Positions 16,036 through 25,306 of a stretch of DNA of 64,000 bases are shown here, one piece after another. Under the pieces are notes generated by a model. It did not search any database. It was not told the DNA's origin and worked only from the letters and a program-made list of their open reading frames with translations. Position 1 is the first letter of the stretch. Each line of letters begins with the position of its first letter. Origin of the DNA: an uncultured Microcaldota archaeon (GTDB lineage Archaea; Micrarchaeota; Micrarchaeia; Norongarragalinales; CAINOH01). The translations under genes and the position numbers were made by a program. The DNA is taken from contig CAINOH010000009.1 of the NCBI GenBank assembly GCA_903851445.1, positions 87,908-151,907 of the forward strand, read 5' to 3'.

Positions 16036-16926
16036 TTAACGCCGGTATGCGTACAGTATCCCCAGCGCCATATCCTGTTCCATTGGCCCGGCGCGCGGGA
16101 TGAACTCCGGGGCGGCCTGCAGCCTCACCTTGAAGCCTGCGCGGCCAAGCCTTTCCGCAAGGTCCTTGTAGCCGTAATGGTACTCTACGACCATACAGGC
16201 CACCTTGCGCAGGGCGGAATCCGGGGCGGAAAGGAGGAACGGGTATTCGCCGCCTTCGCAGTCAACCTTGAGGACTATTCGCTCAAGCCCTAGGTCGGAA
16301 AGCATTGTCTTGAGGCGGACAAAACGGACTGCCGTGCCCTTTCTTGCCTTTCTTGCAACTGCGCCTTCGGACGCGGTATTGTCAATTATGATTTTCCCGT
16401 CGCGGCCGGCGACGCCCTCGTTACGGACGGTGACCTTCTTTGCCAGCCCGTTAATCCGAACGTTCTCAACTGCCTGCCGGAACGGCCGCGGGAACGGCTC
16501 GTACGCGTAGACGTGTCTCGCTCCGAGCAATGCGAACCGGATGGCGGAATCGCCGACGAACGCGCCGACGTCCACCACGTCCTCGCCTTCACAGCAAAGG
16601 TTGGCATACATGTCCGAGAAGAACACTTCGCATACGGTGGCAATGTTCTCATCCAGGAGCCTGACCTTCCTTCCGTTGAAGGCAAACGACAACATCCCGT
16701 CAGAACCCCGCGCGATGCCGTTCCTTCTCTCAAGGTTCTTGGATGCGTATTTTGGAAACGTGGCCCGGGTTATGCCCGTAAGTTCGGTCCCGTCGCGAAA
16801 GCGCGGGTTCGCCTGCCTTTGCAGCCCCAAAGACAGCGCGGCAATGGAATGCCAGTTGCGGGTGGTCCTGCGCATCGAAAGCAAAGTCCTGCCCCTGCGC
16901 AGCATCTTCGTGTAGCCCGCCTTCAT
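16036..16926 (-). CDS. FkbM-family SAM-dependent methyltransferase
   Basis: A 296-residue protein from ATG 16926. Upstream codons overlap the tadC gene, so the longer frame is unlikely. The SAM motif VVDVGAFVGDSAIRFAL and the following HVYAYEPFPRPFR are typical of FkbM methyltransferases, as are the late VLKVDCEGGEY motif and VVEYHYGY. Such enzymes O-methylate sugars or glycolipids. It is the last gene of the pilus cluster, about 80 bp after tadC2, so a role in modifying pilus glycans is plausible (inference only). Confidence 0.85.
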   Translation of the reverse strand: MKAGYTKMLRRGRTLLSMRRTTRNWHSIAALSLGLQRQANPRFRDGTELTGITRATFPKYASKNLERRNGIARGSDGMLSFAFNGRKVRLLDENIATVCEVFFSDMYANLCCEGEDVVDVGAFVGDSAIRFALLGARHVYAYEPFPRPFRQAVENVRINGLAKKVTVRNEGVAGRDGKIIIDNTASEGAVARKARKGTAVRFVRLKTMLSDLGLERIVLKVDCEGGEYPFLLSAPDSALRKVACMVVEYHYGYKDLAERLGRAGFKVRLQAAPEFIPRAGPMEQDMALGILYAYRR

Positions 16927-17008
16927 GAGCAATGCGTCTGCACGGGAAACGTTGTTCCATACGTCGCGGGAATTCCTGGCAATTGTAACATCAACTCTGC
17001 ATCTTGCC

Positions 17009-18016
17009 CTAGCCGCCGAACCCGGACAGCATGGCGCCCATCGCTCCTGCCGCGAACAGGTACGATGCGACCGAAAAGACCGCAAGGGGGATGATATACT
17101 TCAGCCCCATGACCGGGTCGTTGTCCATCATGACCCCTATCAGCGCCGACGTAAGCACGGAAACCACCACGAGCAGCAATACGAAGATGCCCTGCAGGTC
17201 CAGCGTCTTTACGTAGGGGTTGCCGCCTATCTGCAGCCCCAGCATGTTGGGCCCGTCACTCGCGTTTTGCCCCAGGCCCAGGGCGTTGTACGTCCTTACG
17301 AACTGGCCGGAAATCGCAAGCAGGAATGGCGCAACCAGTATAAGGAGAAAGCAGAGGAAAATGACGTTGGACTTTACGGACGAGAGGAGCAGTTCCTCCA
17401 TTTCCCTGCTGGTGCGTATTTCCTCGGCAATTGCCTTGAGGAGCTTCGAGAGCTTGCTTCCGCTGCGCACGCCCTTCTCGAACACGCGTATCACGTCCTG
17501 CAGCATCTTTGAGGGGATGCGTTCGGACAGGTCGTGGAAGACCGACCCGAGCGCGCCCGTTCCCTGCGTCTTTGCCGAGACGTAGAGGACCTCGTTGTAA
17601 AGGGGGCCGAACTCCGGCCGCGCAGCAGCGCGGAACGAGTCGAAAGGCGCGATTCCGGCGCTGAGGTTTGACGCTATCAGCTCGAGGTAGTCCGGGAGGA
17701 ATTTTTCAATCTCCTTGATCCTGCGCTTGACCTCATAATACAGGAGCAGCAAGGTCAGGCCCGAGCCGAACGTGAATGCGAGGAAGAAGACGACAAAGCG
17801 CGCAAGGTTGACTGACACCCCGTCCGGCACAATGGACGGGACGAGCCGCACCAACAGGACGCCGGCCAACCCCAGCGCAACAGAGTTGGACATGAACTTC
17901 CCAAGCCATATCTCCGAGCTTTCGCTTATCCCGGCGTAAGTCAGCATCCTTTCTACCCACAGCCGGACCGCTGACGGGAACCACAACCCGACCCTTCTCA
18001 AAATGTTCTGAAACAT
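17009..18016 (-). CDS. tadC: Pilus assembly membrane protein TadC/FlaJ-like (second copy)
   Basis: A 335-residue T2SSF-domain protein from ATG 18016, 5 bp after the preceding tadC gene. Hydrophobic helices occur at about 47-62 and 75-90, then three helices in the last 120 residues. The cytoplasmic T2SSF domain between has FLPDYLELIASNLSAGIAPFDSFR and SERIPSKMLQDVIRVFEKGVRSGSKLSKLL. It forms the inner-membrane platform on which TadA polymerises pilins. Paired TadC proteins suggest a heterodimeric platform, as in Tad and some archaeal pili. Confidence 0.9.
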   Translation of the reverse strand: MFQNILRRVGLWFPSAVRLWVERMLTYAGISESSEIWLGKFMSNSVALGLAGVLLVRLVPSIVPDGVSVNLARFVVFFLAFTFGSGLTLLLLYYEVKRRIKEIEKFLPDYLELIASNLSAGIAPFDSFRAAARPEFGPLYNEVLYVSAKTQGTGALGSVFHDLSERIPSKMLQDVIRVFEKGVRSGSKLSKLLKAIAEEIRTSREMEELLLSSVKSNVIFLCFLLILVAPFLLAISGQFVRTYNALGLGQNASDGPNMLGLQIGGNPYVKTLDLQGIFVLLLVVVSVLTSALIGVMMDNDPVMGLKYIIPLAVFSVASYLFAAGAMGAMLSGFGG

Positions 18017-18021
18017 GCAAA

Positions 18022-18900
18022 TCACTTGTTTACCTTCGGCTTTGTCTGGCCGATGAACCCGATTATGGCCACCTGCACGAAACACGAAATGATCAGGATT
18101 GCGTTTATCAGGGGCGCCGGATTGAGGTCTGCCGAGAAAGTCGCGTATATCACCAGGAAAGTCACGATTAGTGCGGGAAGGACAACCGAAGTCAACAGGT
18201 ATATCCATACCATGAAGTTAAGGGAGCTGGAGTAGTCCTTGAGCTGCTGCACCTGCCTTGCCTTCATCATGTCGGCTATCTGGCGCAGAACCGGCGCAAG
18301 GGCAGCTCCCGAAGTCAGCGCGGTCACCACCTGCCAAAGGGATTTCTTCAAGAACTCGCTGCGCGTCCGGACGGCCATCCGTTCAAGCGCCACTTTCTCC
18401 GAATACCCGGAGTTCACCTCCGCAACGGTGACTGCGAACTCGCGGGACACCGCGCCGAAATTGGAGCTTGCTATGTCGGCCATGGTGTCATAAAGCGGGA
18501 TCCCGCCCTCTATCTGCAGCGCCATCTCGCGCAATGCAAAAGGCAGGTCCCGGTCAACGGCCTCCGCGGTCATGTTGACGATTATGCTCGGATAGAACAG
18601 GTTGACTAAAAAGGACAGCACCAGCACGACGATGCCGTAGGCCAGCGCCAACAGCAGCGCGTCGATTTCGCCCCTCACGCTCAAGGCAAGGTAGGACACG
18701 CCGAAGATGACCAGGGAGTACAGCAGCGCGTTCAGCATGCAGCTGAAGGCAAAGTCGAAGGCGTCCACCTCGACTTCCAACGCGCCAAGCTCATTGCCAA
18801 GGGTCGGCCGTATCGCTGCAAGCCTAGCGCCAAGGGAGCGGTAGGGCCCGGACCAGTTCTCGACCTTGTCCGCCGAAATGAGCATCAGGGGAAAGCGCAT
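18022..18900 (-). CDS. Pilus assembly membrane protein TadC/TadB-like (first copy)
   Basis: A 292-residue T2SSF-domain protein. Two helices near 53-72 and 82-103 precede a cytoplasmic domain with DRDLPFALREMALQIEGGIPLYDTM, the typical T2SSF start, and LKKSLWQVVTALTSGAALAPVLRQIADMM. Two helices follow, with a short tail. ATG 18900 directly abuts the tadA stop, so translation is coupled. It probably pairs with the next gene product in the pilus platform. Confidence 0.9.
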   Translation of the reverse strand: MRFPLMLISADKVENWSGPYRSLGARLAAIRPTLGNELGALEVEVDAFDFAFSCMLNALLYSLVIFGVSYLALSVRGEIDALLLALAYGIVVLVLSFLVNLFYPSIIVNMTAEAVDRDLPFALREMALQIEGGIPLYDTMADIASSNFGAVSREFAVTVAEVNSGYSEKVALERMAVRTRSEFLKKSLWQVVTALTSGAALAPVLRQIADMMKARQVQQLKDYSSSLNFMVWIYLLTSVVLPALIVTFLVIYATFSADLNPAPLINAILIISCFVQVAIIGFIGQTKPKVNK

Positions 18901-20634
18901 CTACAAGACCTTGCCCGGCGGCTGACCCTTGCGGACGCCCTCAAGCAGGGTTGCGCCGTCATCGTAGTACTGCTTTATCACGCGGCCGACGTTTTCCACG
19001 CTGCTGATGTGGTTTTTGTACATCCACGAAAGCACCGCCTTCTTTTCCGACAAGTCCTGCACAATCTCCTTCTCGGTCATGCCGGTATGCAGCTCCAAAA
19101 GGGAATAGTATTTCGCCGGCTTGTGCACGCTTGCGAACGTGTCACTGCGCGGGCTGTACGCGAAAATCTGGCAAAGGTCGGGCACGCCCTTGTCCATGAA
19201 GACCTCGCAGACTTCGAGCGTGCGGCGCAGGTTCTTGCGCCGGTCGCGGTACTGCACCACCACGAGGTCAACAGAAGCCACTTCCTGGTATGGGAGCGCA
19301 AAGGGCGGGTTCTCAAGGCGCTCTATCAGCTGGCGGGCAGTGTCAGCGTGGAGGGTCCCGTAGACGCTGTGGCCCGTGTGCATCGCCTCGAACAGCACCT
19401 CCGCCTCCTCCTTCTTGCGGATCTCGCCCATCACTATGCGGTCGGGCCGCATGCGCAGGGAGTTCACCAACAAGTCAAGCATGTTCACCTCGCCAAAGCC
19501 TTCGGGGTTCCTTGAGCGGGTGCAAAGCGCGACCCAGTTCTCGTGCGTTGACGGGAGCGCAAGCTCCCTCGTGTCCTCGATGGTGAGTATCCGTTGGCGC
19601 GGGGGCACGAACGTAAGCAGCGCGTTGAGCGTAGTTGTCTTCCCGCTTGCAGTGCCTCCGCAGACCAGCATGCTGCGCTCGTAATGGATGGCCTGCCACA
19701 TGAACGCGGCCATGTCGAAGGACATGTTGTTCATGCTGCCCGCGAAATCAATTATGGTGATGGGGTTGCGCGCGAACTTGCGTATGGTTATCGCGCTTCC
19801 GAGGGAGGATATGGGAAACAGCGTGACGTTGACCCTGTCGCCCGAAGGCAGGTGCGCGTCGAGGAGGGGATAAAGCGAGCTGACCTGCTTTCCCACCTTG
19901 CGGCCAACAAGCGAGGCGAGGTTGTATATCTTGTCCTCGTCCTCGAAGGCCAGGTTCGTCTTGAGCCAACCGTGCTTTCTGTGGTATACGAATGCCGGAA
20001 GGCCCGCCTTGTTGACCGTGACTTCCTCTATGTTGTCATCGGACATCAGGATGTCGATTTCGCCTATGCCGAACATGGCGCGCATGACGATTCCGCACAG
20101 GCTGTCAAGGCCCTGCGCGTCCTTGCCCAGGTTCGACGCGAGTACGGAAAGCACGAGGTCCCTGCGCTGCTTTATGACCGGTGCTTTGATGTCGTCGTCG
20201 ATGGACGCGGGCTCCGGCGGGATGACCTTGGCCACCTCGTCCTTGACCGCCTGCAGCACAAGCTCGGTGTAGCGGCTCGGGTAGGGAAAATCGGCGAAAT
20301 AGACGGGCTGCTTGTCCTCTTCGGAAAATATTACCGAGACCGCCACGTCCGTCTTGCCGTTGTCCATCTGGAAGGAATAGTCGGCAAGGTGCTTGCCCTT
20401 CGGGATCTTTTCCCTCTGCTTGGTCTCGACTTTCTTTGCAAGCATAAGCTCGGGCGTGTGGTTTATTGAGAAGGGATAGACTATGCTCAGAACCCCGACC
20501 CGCTCAAGGGTGCGCGCGACCTTCTCTATCAGGCGCGCATCCCACGAAAGCTTGGTGGACAACTGGCCTATGTCCTTCTGGCCGCCTTCAAGCTGGGCTA
20601 TAAGCGAGTCTATTTTCGTGTGCATTAGTCCCAT
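18901..20634 (-). CDS. tadA: Type IV pilus/secretion ATPase TadA (GspE family)
   Basis: A 577-residue ATPase from ATG 20634; an in-frame TTG at 20667 would extend it. An N-terminal three-helix and winged region precedes the ATPase. Walker A is GGTASGKTTT, the Asp box is LTIEDTRELALP, Walker B is RIVMGEIR, and the His box is GHSVYGTLHAD. It powers pilin assembly for the adjacent prepilins. It starts an assembly operon (tadA-tadC-tadC-fkbM) with its own TATA box at 20681-20690. A second TadA-type ATPase gene is at 62518. Confidence 0.93.
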   Translation of the reverse strand: MGLMHTKIDSLIAQLEGGQKDIGQLSTKLSWDARLIEKVARTLERVGVLSIVYPFSINHTPELMLAKKVETKQREKIPKGKHLADYSFQMDNGKTDVAVSVIFSEEDKQPVYFADFPYPSRYTELVLQAVKDEVAKVIPPEPASIDDDIKAPVIKQRRDLVLSVLASNLGKDAQGLDSLCGIVMRAMFGIGEIDILMSDDNIEEVTVNKAGLPAFVYHRKHGWLKTNLAFEDEDKIYNLASLVGRKVGKQVSSLYPLLDAHLPSGDRVNVTLFPISSLGSAITIRKFARNPITIIDFAGSMNNMSFDMAAFMWQAIHYERSMLVCGGTASGKTTTLNALLTFVPPRQRILTIEDTRELALPSTHENWVALCTRSRNPEGFGEVNMLDLLVNSLRMRPDRIVMGEIRKKEEAEVLFEAMHTGHSVYGTLHADTARQLIERLENPPFALPYQEVASVDLVVVQYRDRRKNLRRTLEVCEVFMDKGVPDLCQIFAYSPRSDTFASVHKPAKYYSLLELHTGMTEKEIVQDLSEKKAVLSWMYKNHISSVENVGRVIKQYYDDGATLLEGVRKGQPPGKVL

Positions 20635-20680
20635 GGCCTGTAAAACCCCGACAGAGTATTTCACCAAATTACGCGATTGG

Positions 20681-20690
20681 AGTATTTATT
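20681..20690 (-). promoter_or_regulatory. TATA box of tadA
   Basis: On the minus strand AATAAATACT is centred about 26 bp before position 20659. The predicted mRNA would therefore begin downstream of the TTG at 20667, favouring ATG 20634 as the tadA start. Confidence 0.45.
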
Positions 20691-20742
20691 GGCTCGCAAC
20701 TTTGAAAGTCCGCCAGGGTGGATGGGCTGGCGCCGGCCTTGC

Positions 20743-21612
20743 CTAGCGGCGAACCTGGGCCTCTACGGAACGGTTCATCCGGAGTCCCATCAGCGAAGCT
20801 GAGAAGGAATCGGGAAAATACCACTCTGAAACGCTTGGCGTACGGTTCTGCGAGAAGGTGATGTTGAAATATGGCGCGTCGGAGCCAAAGCTTAGGCGCA
20901 GCGCGCCTTTACAGGAGCTTAAGTTGCCGAAGCTCACGTTTGCCAACAGCATGGAGTTGTTGTCGTAGAACTGGAAGGAGCTTAACTTGCTGCTGTTGAG
21001 CGTGCGTTGGACAACCACAACACCGCTTGGGTCCGCATAGCTCAGGTTGACCGGTATGCCGTCTGTTTGGTTGGAGGAATCCTCTGCGGATTTGTTGAAT
21101 GTCGCTGGCGAATAGATGCTGATGGAATACGCCGTTATGCCCGTGCTGCCCGTTGAAGTGTTGAAGCATTCCAGCTTCGCAGAGCCGCTCCTGTTGTAGA
21201 AATAAGCCAGCCGACCGGGCCAGTTGGCACCAAACCCGGCGCTTGAGTTGCCGGACAGGTTCATTTGCATGCTGTAGTACGACGGGAGGCTGCTGTTTGT
21301 GAAATTGCGGAACGCTCTAATGTTGCTTTCAGGCTGCATCGGGCCCTGGGCGATGGTGATGTTTTCGAAATTTGAGTCATAGGTGCCGTTAAGGCTGACT
21401 GAGCATAGCGACGAAAGCGCGGCGGATATGTCACGCTCTGCTCGTGACATCTTCTGTGCGCTTGCATAGGCACCAAAGGCACTGTCGTATTGCTGCGCGT
21501 ACTGGCCTACCAGCGCGGCGAAAAGCACCATGAGCGTGAGCATGCCCACAATGGAGAGGGTGACAAAGAACCCCCTCTTTGAAGGTGCGGTACTTGTGGA
21601 AGGAGGAGTCAT
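20743..21612 (-). CDS. Pilin-like surface protein
   Basis: A 289-residue protein from ATG 21612, which overlaps the preceding stop (ATGA). A short basic N-terminus ending PSKRG is followed by a hydrophobic helix (about 15-35), the pattern of class III-like prepilins cleaved before the helix. The remainder is a Ser/Asn-rich, beta-type ectodomain with many N-x-S/T sequons and paired cysteines. The C-terminus is MNRSVEAQVRR. Probably a minor pilin or adhesin subunit processed by the A24 peptidase encoded at 33706 (inference). Confidence 0.75.
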   Translation of the reverse strand: MTPPSTSTAPSKRGFFVTLSIVGMLTLMVLFAALVGQYAQQYDSAFGAYASAQKMSRAERDISAALSSLCSVSLNGTYDSNFENITIAQGPMQPESNIRAFRNFTNSSLPSYYSMQMNLSGNSSAGFGANWPGRLAYFYNRSGSAKLECFNTSTGSTGITAYSISIYSPATFNKSAEDSSNQTDGIPVNLSYADPSGVVVVQRTLNSSKLSSFQFYDNNSMLLANVSFGNLSSCKGALRLSFGSDAPYFNITFSQNRTPSVSEWYFPDSFSASLMGLRMNRSVEAQVRR

Positions 21613-22004
21613 TGGTACCAACTTGCAATCGACGCCACGTAGGACGACCCGCCATATATGAAGACTTTGTACGCAACTACACGGCGCCTGCCGATGCCCT
21701 GGCAATCAGGCCGCGACACCGAAACCGTGACGTTCCCGCTTTCGTCGTAGATGAATATGGCGGGGCAGTATTTCAGCGGGATTGCGGAAAGATTCGAGCG
21801 CAGCGGTGCGGTGTTGTTCTCCATTGCGCTAAACAGGAGGCCTGACGAGTACGCGTAATCGAGGAAATCGCCGGACATTGCTGACGCGGTGCTGTCGGCA
21901 GGCAAGCTTGAGTGCTGCTGGGACGCGAACATCAAAGTCAGCGCGATGCCGAAAACGCACATTGCAAGGAGCGAGTCCAAAGCGCCCACGTAGCCTTTTT
22001 TCAT
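21609..22004 (-). CDS. Minor pilin-like protein
   Basis: A 131-residue protein whose N-terminus MKKGYVGALDSLLAMCVFG has a basic lysine-glycine cleavage site followed by a hydrophobic helix with an acidic residue near its start, as in prepilins. The rest is a small beta-rich domain with two cysteines (KYCPAIF, RPDCQG). It starts 4 bp after the preceding gene and overlaps the next by 4 bp, so it belongs to the same operon. Confidence 0.72.
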   Translation of the reverse strand: MKKGYVGALDSLLAMCVFGIALTLMFASQQHSSLPADSTASAMSGDFLDYAYSSGLLFSAMENNTAPLRSNLSAIPLKYCPAIFIYDESGNVTVSVSRPDCQGIGRRRVVAYKVFIYGGSSYVASIASWYQ

Positions 22005-22008
22005 TGCT

Positions 22009-22512
22009 TCATCGCCATACCACCACGTCCACGCGCACTACTGAACCGTTGAGCTCGACCAGGCGCGAGGATGAGAACGCGCGCACCGCCGAAACCGGGA
22101 CGCATCCAAAATAGAATTCAGACGAATTCACAAAAACATAGTAGCCTCCTGCGCCCAGCCTCTGCCGGAGCAGGGTATAGTTATAGTCAGTCGCATAATC
22201 TGTCGCGCAGTTTATCGGACTCATACTTTCCAGCTTCTCTGACTTTGCCTCGGAAAGGAAAAGCCCGGAAGATATTATCCCCGGCACGGTTGAATTGGAA
22301 AAGTTCAGCTCCCAGTCTGAAGGCGACCCTTGGGAGAACAGGTTGAAATCAACTGCCTCAAGAGCCGCTGCCGCCTGGCCGTCAGCCCGCACGGAAGAAT
22401 AGGACGACGAGATGTGCCCCCACAGGACCAAGGTAAGCAGTAGCAGCACGGAGTAGACCATTGTGGCAAGCAGGATGTCGGAAATCCAAAGCTGGCCGCG
22501 CTTAGCCTGCAA
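22009..22512 (-). CDS. Minor pilin-like protein
   Basis: A 167-residue protein starting MQAKRGQLWISDILLATMVY. The KRG-Q site followed by a long hydrophobic helix marks a class III-type prepilin. The ectodomain has N-x-S/T sequons and two cysteines (PINCATDY, FYFGCVP). It overlaps the preceding gene by 11 bp, so translation is coupled. Confidence 0.74.
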   Translation of the reverse strand: MQAKRGQLWISDILLATMVYSVLLLLTLVLWGHISSSYSSVRADGQAAAALEAVDFNLFSQGSPSDWELNFSNSTVPGIISSGLFLSEAKSEKLESMSPINCATDYATDYNYTLLRQRLGAGGYYVFVNSSEFYFGCVPVSAVRAFSSSRLVELNGSVVRVDVVVWR

Positions 22513-22969
22513 CGTGAATCACCCCGCCTATGTTTGTCAGCGCCAAATGCCGGGTAGTACCTGCCGTGGCCCAGGTTGCAGCAGTCGTGTTAAGGTCGTT
22601 GCGTGGCCTCTGGCAGCTTTCCACCGAGCAACTTCCAACAGTACAATTGCCGTATGAGACGGTCACCGCTTCATCCGTCACCGATTTGTCTGACACGCGG
22701 ACAGATGCCTGCTCGGGCAGGGTCACGTTGGCACTGCCACCGTTTCCCAAGGCCGCGACCGCATACAAAGCGTCGCAGACTTCCCGTGACAGTACCCCTG
22801 CCTGCGACTCCTGCTTGTACTGGTCATAATCGCGGGCCTGGTTGGTCGTGATGGCCGCAGACATCAGGATTGCGGTGCAGCTTATCGCAATGACGACCAG
22901 GAGCTCCGCTTGCATCTGCGCCCTGCGCCCCATTACAGATTGCCTTTTCGCAGCCAAAGCACGTTTCAT
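22502..22969 (-). CDS. Class III signal-peptide pilin-like protein
   Basis: A 155-residue protein. The site is RRA-QMQAELLVVIA: cleavage before Gln+1 with Glu at +5, then a helix, as in archaeal class III signal peptides. The N-region is long; ATG at 22933 is an alternative start. The ectodomain has five cysteines, four closely spaced (GNCTVGSCSVESCQ), likely disulfide-bonded. It lies 21 bp after the 771-residue adhesin. Confidence 0.78.
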   Translation of the reverse strand: MKRALAAKRQSVMGRRAQMQAELLVVIAISCTAILMSAAITTNQARDYDQYKQESQAGVLSREVCDALYAVAALGNGGSANVTLPEQASVRVSDKSVTDEAVTVSYGNCTVGSCSVESCQRPRNDLNTTAATWATAGTTRHLALTNIGGVIHVAG

Positions 22970-22990
22970 CTCACAGACCGGAAAGCCTCA

Positions 22991-25306
22991 TCAGGGATAT
23001 TTCGAAGAGTTGAGTGCATAGTCAATCACGCGGATTGTGATGTTTGTGCCGTTGTCGGTGAATAACGAGGAATCGGCGTTTATTCCCCAGCCAAAGAAGC
23101 TGCCGTTCACCCAGAGTACGGACTGGTTGATAAGCCGGGTGCTGTTACTGTTGCCACTCATCGCGTCTGCGAGCTTGCTTGCATTGGATGTCATTGAGAA
23201 GTTGTTGTAATAGTATGTTGCGCTTGACTGGAGAACGCTTAAGCGACCCAAATAATATGGCAACGTGATGTAACGCGAGTTGTTGGCTATGTAGATTCTG
23301 GAGTTGCTAACACTTGTGCCGTTGTAAGCTGAGAGCTTGAAGTCCCAGGGCGCATACAAAAGGGCCGCAGACAAAAGCAGCACGGAACGGTTAGAAGCGT
23401 TGAACTGCTTTACCACGGACGACAAGTTCCAGCTGGGCGAGTAGTTGACAAAGACGAGCATGCGGTAGAAGCTCGTGTTGAATTTGCTGTTGTTCACCCA
23501 CGTGGCGTTTGCAGTATCCAGCGTCCAATTGGTGATGCTGCCCTGTGTTGAATTTATGAAATCTATCCATGACGCCTCCGTGCTGCTTGGGATTGAGGAA
23601 TTTGTGATGAGGAGCATCGAGCCGTAGAAGGGCATTGAAGAGGTGGTTGTGTTGTTGACTGCAAGGCTCGCGCAGGAAAACGAAAAGTTATGCTGCCCGG
23701 GCGAAACATTGACGTAGTTCACGGAATAGTTCAGAACAACGGTTTCATTGCTCGCGTTGTAGCTTCCGTTTTCAGCACGCATGAAGTATATGTCTGACAA
23801 GTTGTCCCTTAAACTGATACACCCGGCGATGTTGTTTTGCGGGGATACGCGAATCGGAAGCTTGAGGGTGACGTTGTCGTAGCTGAAAGGCTTAGGCGGG
23901 CTTGCTGACATTGGACCTAGAAGAAGTATCGAACTGTAGAAGGACATGTTATATGCGGTTGTGTTGTTGACTGCGCGGCTTGTGCAGGAAAACGAAAAGT
24001 TATGCTGCCCGGGTGGAACGTTAGAGTAGTTCACAACAGCCGTTTCATTGCCCGAGTTGAAGCTTCCATCTTCAGGATACATTGTGGAGTTCGACCCACC
24101 AAAGGAACTCTTGCATCCGGTGATGTTGTTGCCTTGCGGGTATGCCAAAAGCGGGACTTTGAAGGTGACATTGCTGTTGCTGAAAGCCAGAAGCGGGCTT
24201 GCATTCACCGGGCCGAGATAAAGCCGGTTTACAGCCAAAAGGTTGACGTTTGCAATCGAGGCTGCTGTGTCGTTCACCCCTGCGCTGTTGCTCAAAAGCA
24301 TCATCAGGCTTGAGGTATAATTTCCTGCTGTAGCGCCGTCGGGAGCAAGGAAGGTCACGGTCTTGTTGAAGCACGTTTGCGGCGGCACTGAAAAAACAGG
24401 GGCGATGTTTCCATACCAGGAGGATGTGTTCCCGTATGCACCAAAGTATACATCCCACGCAGATGCGGCGCCAGGCACGCATATGAGATACTGGGAGGAG
24501 TAGTTCACACCAGTCTCATAAGTGTTGAAGGTACGCGCCGGAGAGAACAGACCTGTTGGCGAGGAGTAGTTGGTCGCTGGCTGGGGCAACGGATAAAGGT
24601 CGACGCTTATGGACACTTTTGAGGTGTCGGAACCGTTCGTGTACGAACTTTCGACTGTCGCAAGTCCGGAAAACGACCCTGGAAGAAGCTCGGGCGAAGA
24701 CGCGCTTACGTTCACCATCAGGGAGCCGCCGGCTGGAACGGGGGCAGCGCACGGGCTGCATGCAAGGTCCACGTTGGGAGACAGGTCAGGCAGGGAAACT
24801 GCAACGTTCGCAGGTGAGCCCGCGTTGTTGTATACTGTGAAAGTAGCGTATCCGGTGTGGTTCAGCATCAAAGAATATGCAAGCTGGGCGGGGATTACAA
24901 AAACCACCTCGCTGTTGACAAGCACGTAGGTGTCCTTGTTGTAAAGGAGAACCTTGCCCGTGCCGTGCTCCTTCGGCAGGGTGCCCTTAAGCTGAACCCC
25001 GGAGTCGCACACCATGTCGCCTTTCCCTATGCGCATCAACACCGTCGAGTTCTCTATGAACGAATTGTTGGGGTCGTAGGACGACGGAAGAGAGTATCCA
25101 ACAGTAGTCGACGAGCCTTCCCCGCGCAGGTAGAGCGCCTTTGCCGAAAGGCACAGCTGGTCAAGGGATGCGCGCGCAAGGGACTCGTCGCTTGAAAGGT
25201 TCAGCCGGACCATCTCCTCGTTCACCAAGGAGATGAAAAAAACCAGCATCGCAAGCCCGACTGACACGAGGAGTAAGTACTCGGTTGCTGCCTGGCCGCG
25301 AACCAT
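22991..25306 (-). CDS. Large class III signal-peptide adhesin with internal repeats
   Basis: A 771-residue surface protein. MVRG-QAATEYLLLV is a textbook class III signal (Gln+1, Glu+5). A region of Ig-like beta domains follows, with CSPCAAP cysteines. Two tandem repeats of about 85 residues (about 375-455 and 460-550) share SPPGQHNFSFSC-type endings. A C-terminal domain of about 200 residues ends in a Trp-Val-Asn-Gly-Ser-Phe-Phe-Gly-Trp-Gly motif region. Dozens of N-x-S/T sequons suggest heavy N-glycosylation. The C-terminal domain is closely similar to that of the 910-residue protein upstream, indicating gene duplication. Confidence 0.82.
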   Translation of the reverse strand: MVRGQAATEYLLLVSVGLAMLVFFISLVNEEMVRLNLSSDESLARASLDQLCLSAKALYLRGEGSSTTVGYSLPSSYDPNNSFIENSTVLMRIGKGDMVCDSGVQLKGTLPKEHGTGKVLLYNKDTYVLVNSEVVFVIPAQLAYSLMLNHTGYATFTVYNNAGSPANVAVSLPDLSPNVDLACSPCAAPVPAGGSLMVNVSASSPELLPGSFSGLATVESSYTNGSDTSKVSISVDLYPLPQPATNYSSPTGLFSPARTFNTYETGVNYSSQYLICVPGAASAWDVYFGAYGNTSSWYGNIAPVFSVPPQTCFNKTVTFLAPDGATAGNYTSSLMMLLSNSAGVNDTAASIANVNLLAVNRLYLGPVNASPLLAFSNSNVTFKVPLLAYPQGNNITGCKSSFGGSNSTMYPEDGSFNSGNETAVVNYSNVPPGQHNFSFSCTSRAVNNTTAYNMSFYSSILLLGPMSASPPKPFSYDNVTLKLPIRVSPQNNIAGCISLRDNLSDIYFMRAENGSYNASNETVVLNYSVNYVNVSPGQHNFSFSCASLAVNNTTTSSMPFYGSMLLITNSSIPSSTEASWIDFINSTQGSITNWTLDTANATWVNNSKFNTSFYRMLVFVNYSPSWNLSSVVKQFNASNRSVLLLSAALLYAPWDFKLSAYNGTSVSNSRIYIANNSRYITLPYYLGRLSVLQSSATYYYNNFSMTSNASKLADAMSGNSNSTRLINQSVLWVNGSFFGWGINADSSLFTDNGTNITIRVIDYALNSSKYP

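Noticed and set aside
16927-17085. Upstream extension of the FkbM methyltransferase
   Set aside because: It overlaps the end of tadC2, and the added Arg/Cys-rich residues look non-coding.
19594-20469. A long plus-strand open frame opposite tadA
   Set aside because: It is a shadow of the G+C-rich tadA coding strand and has no recognisable domain.
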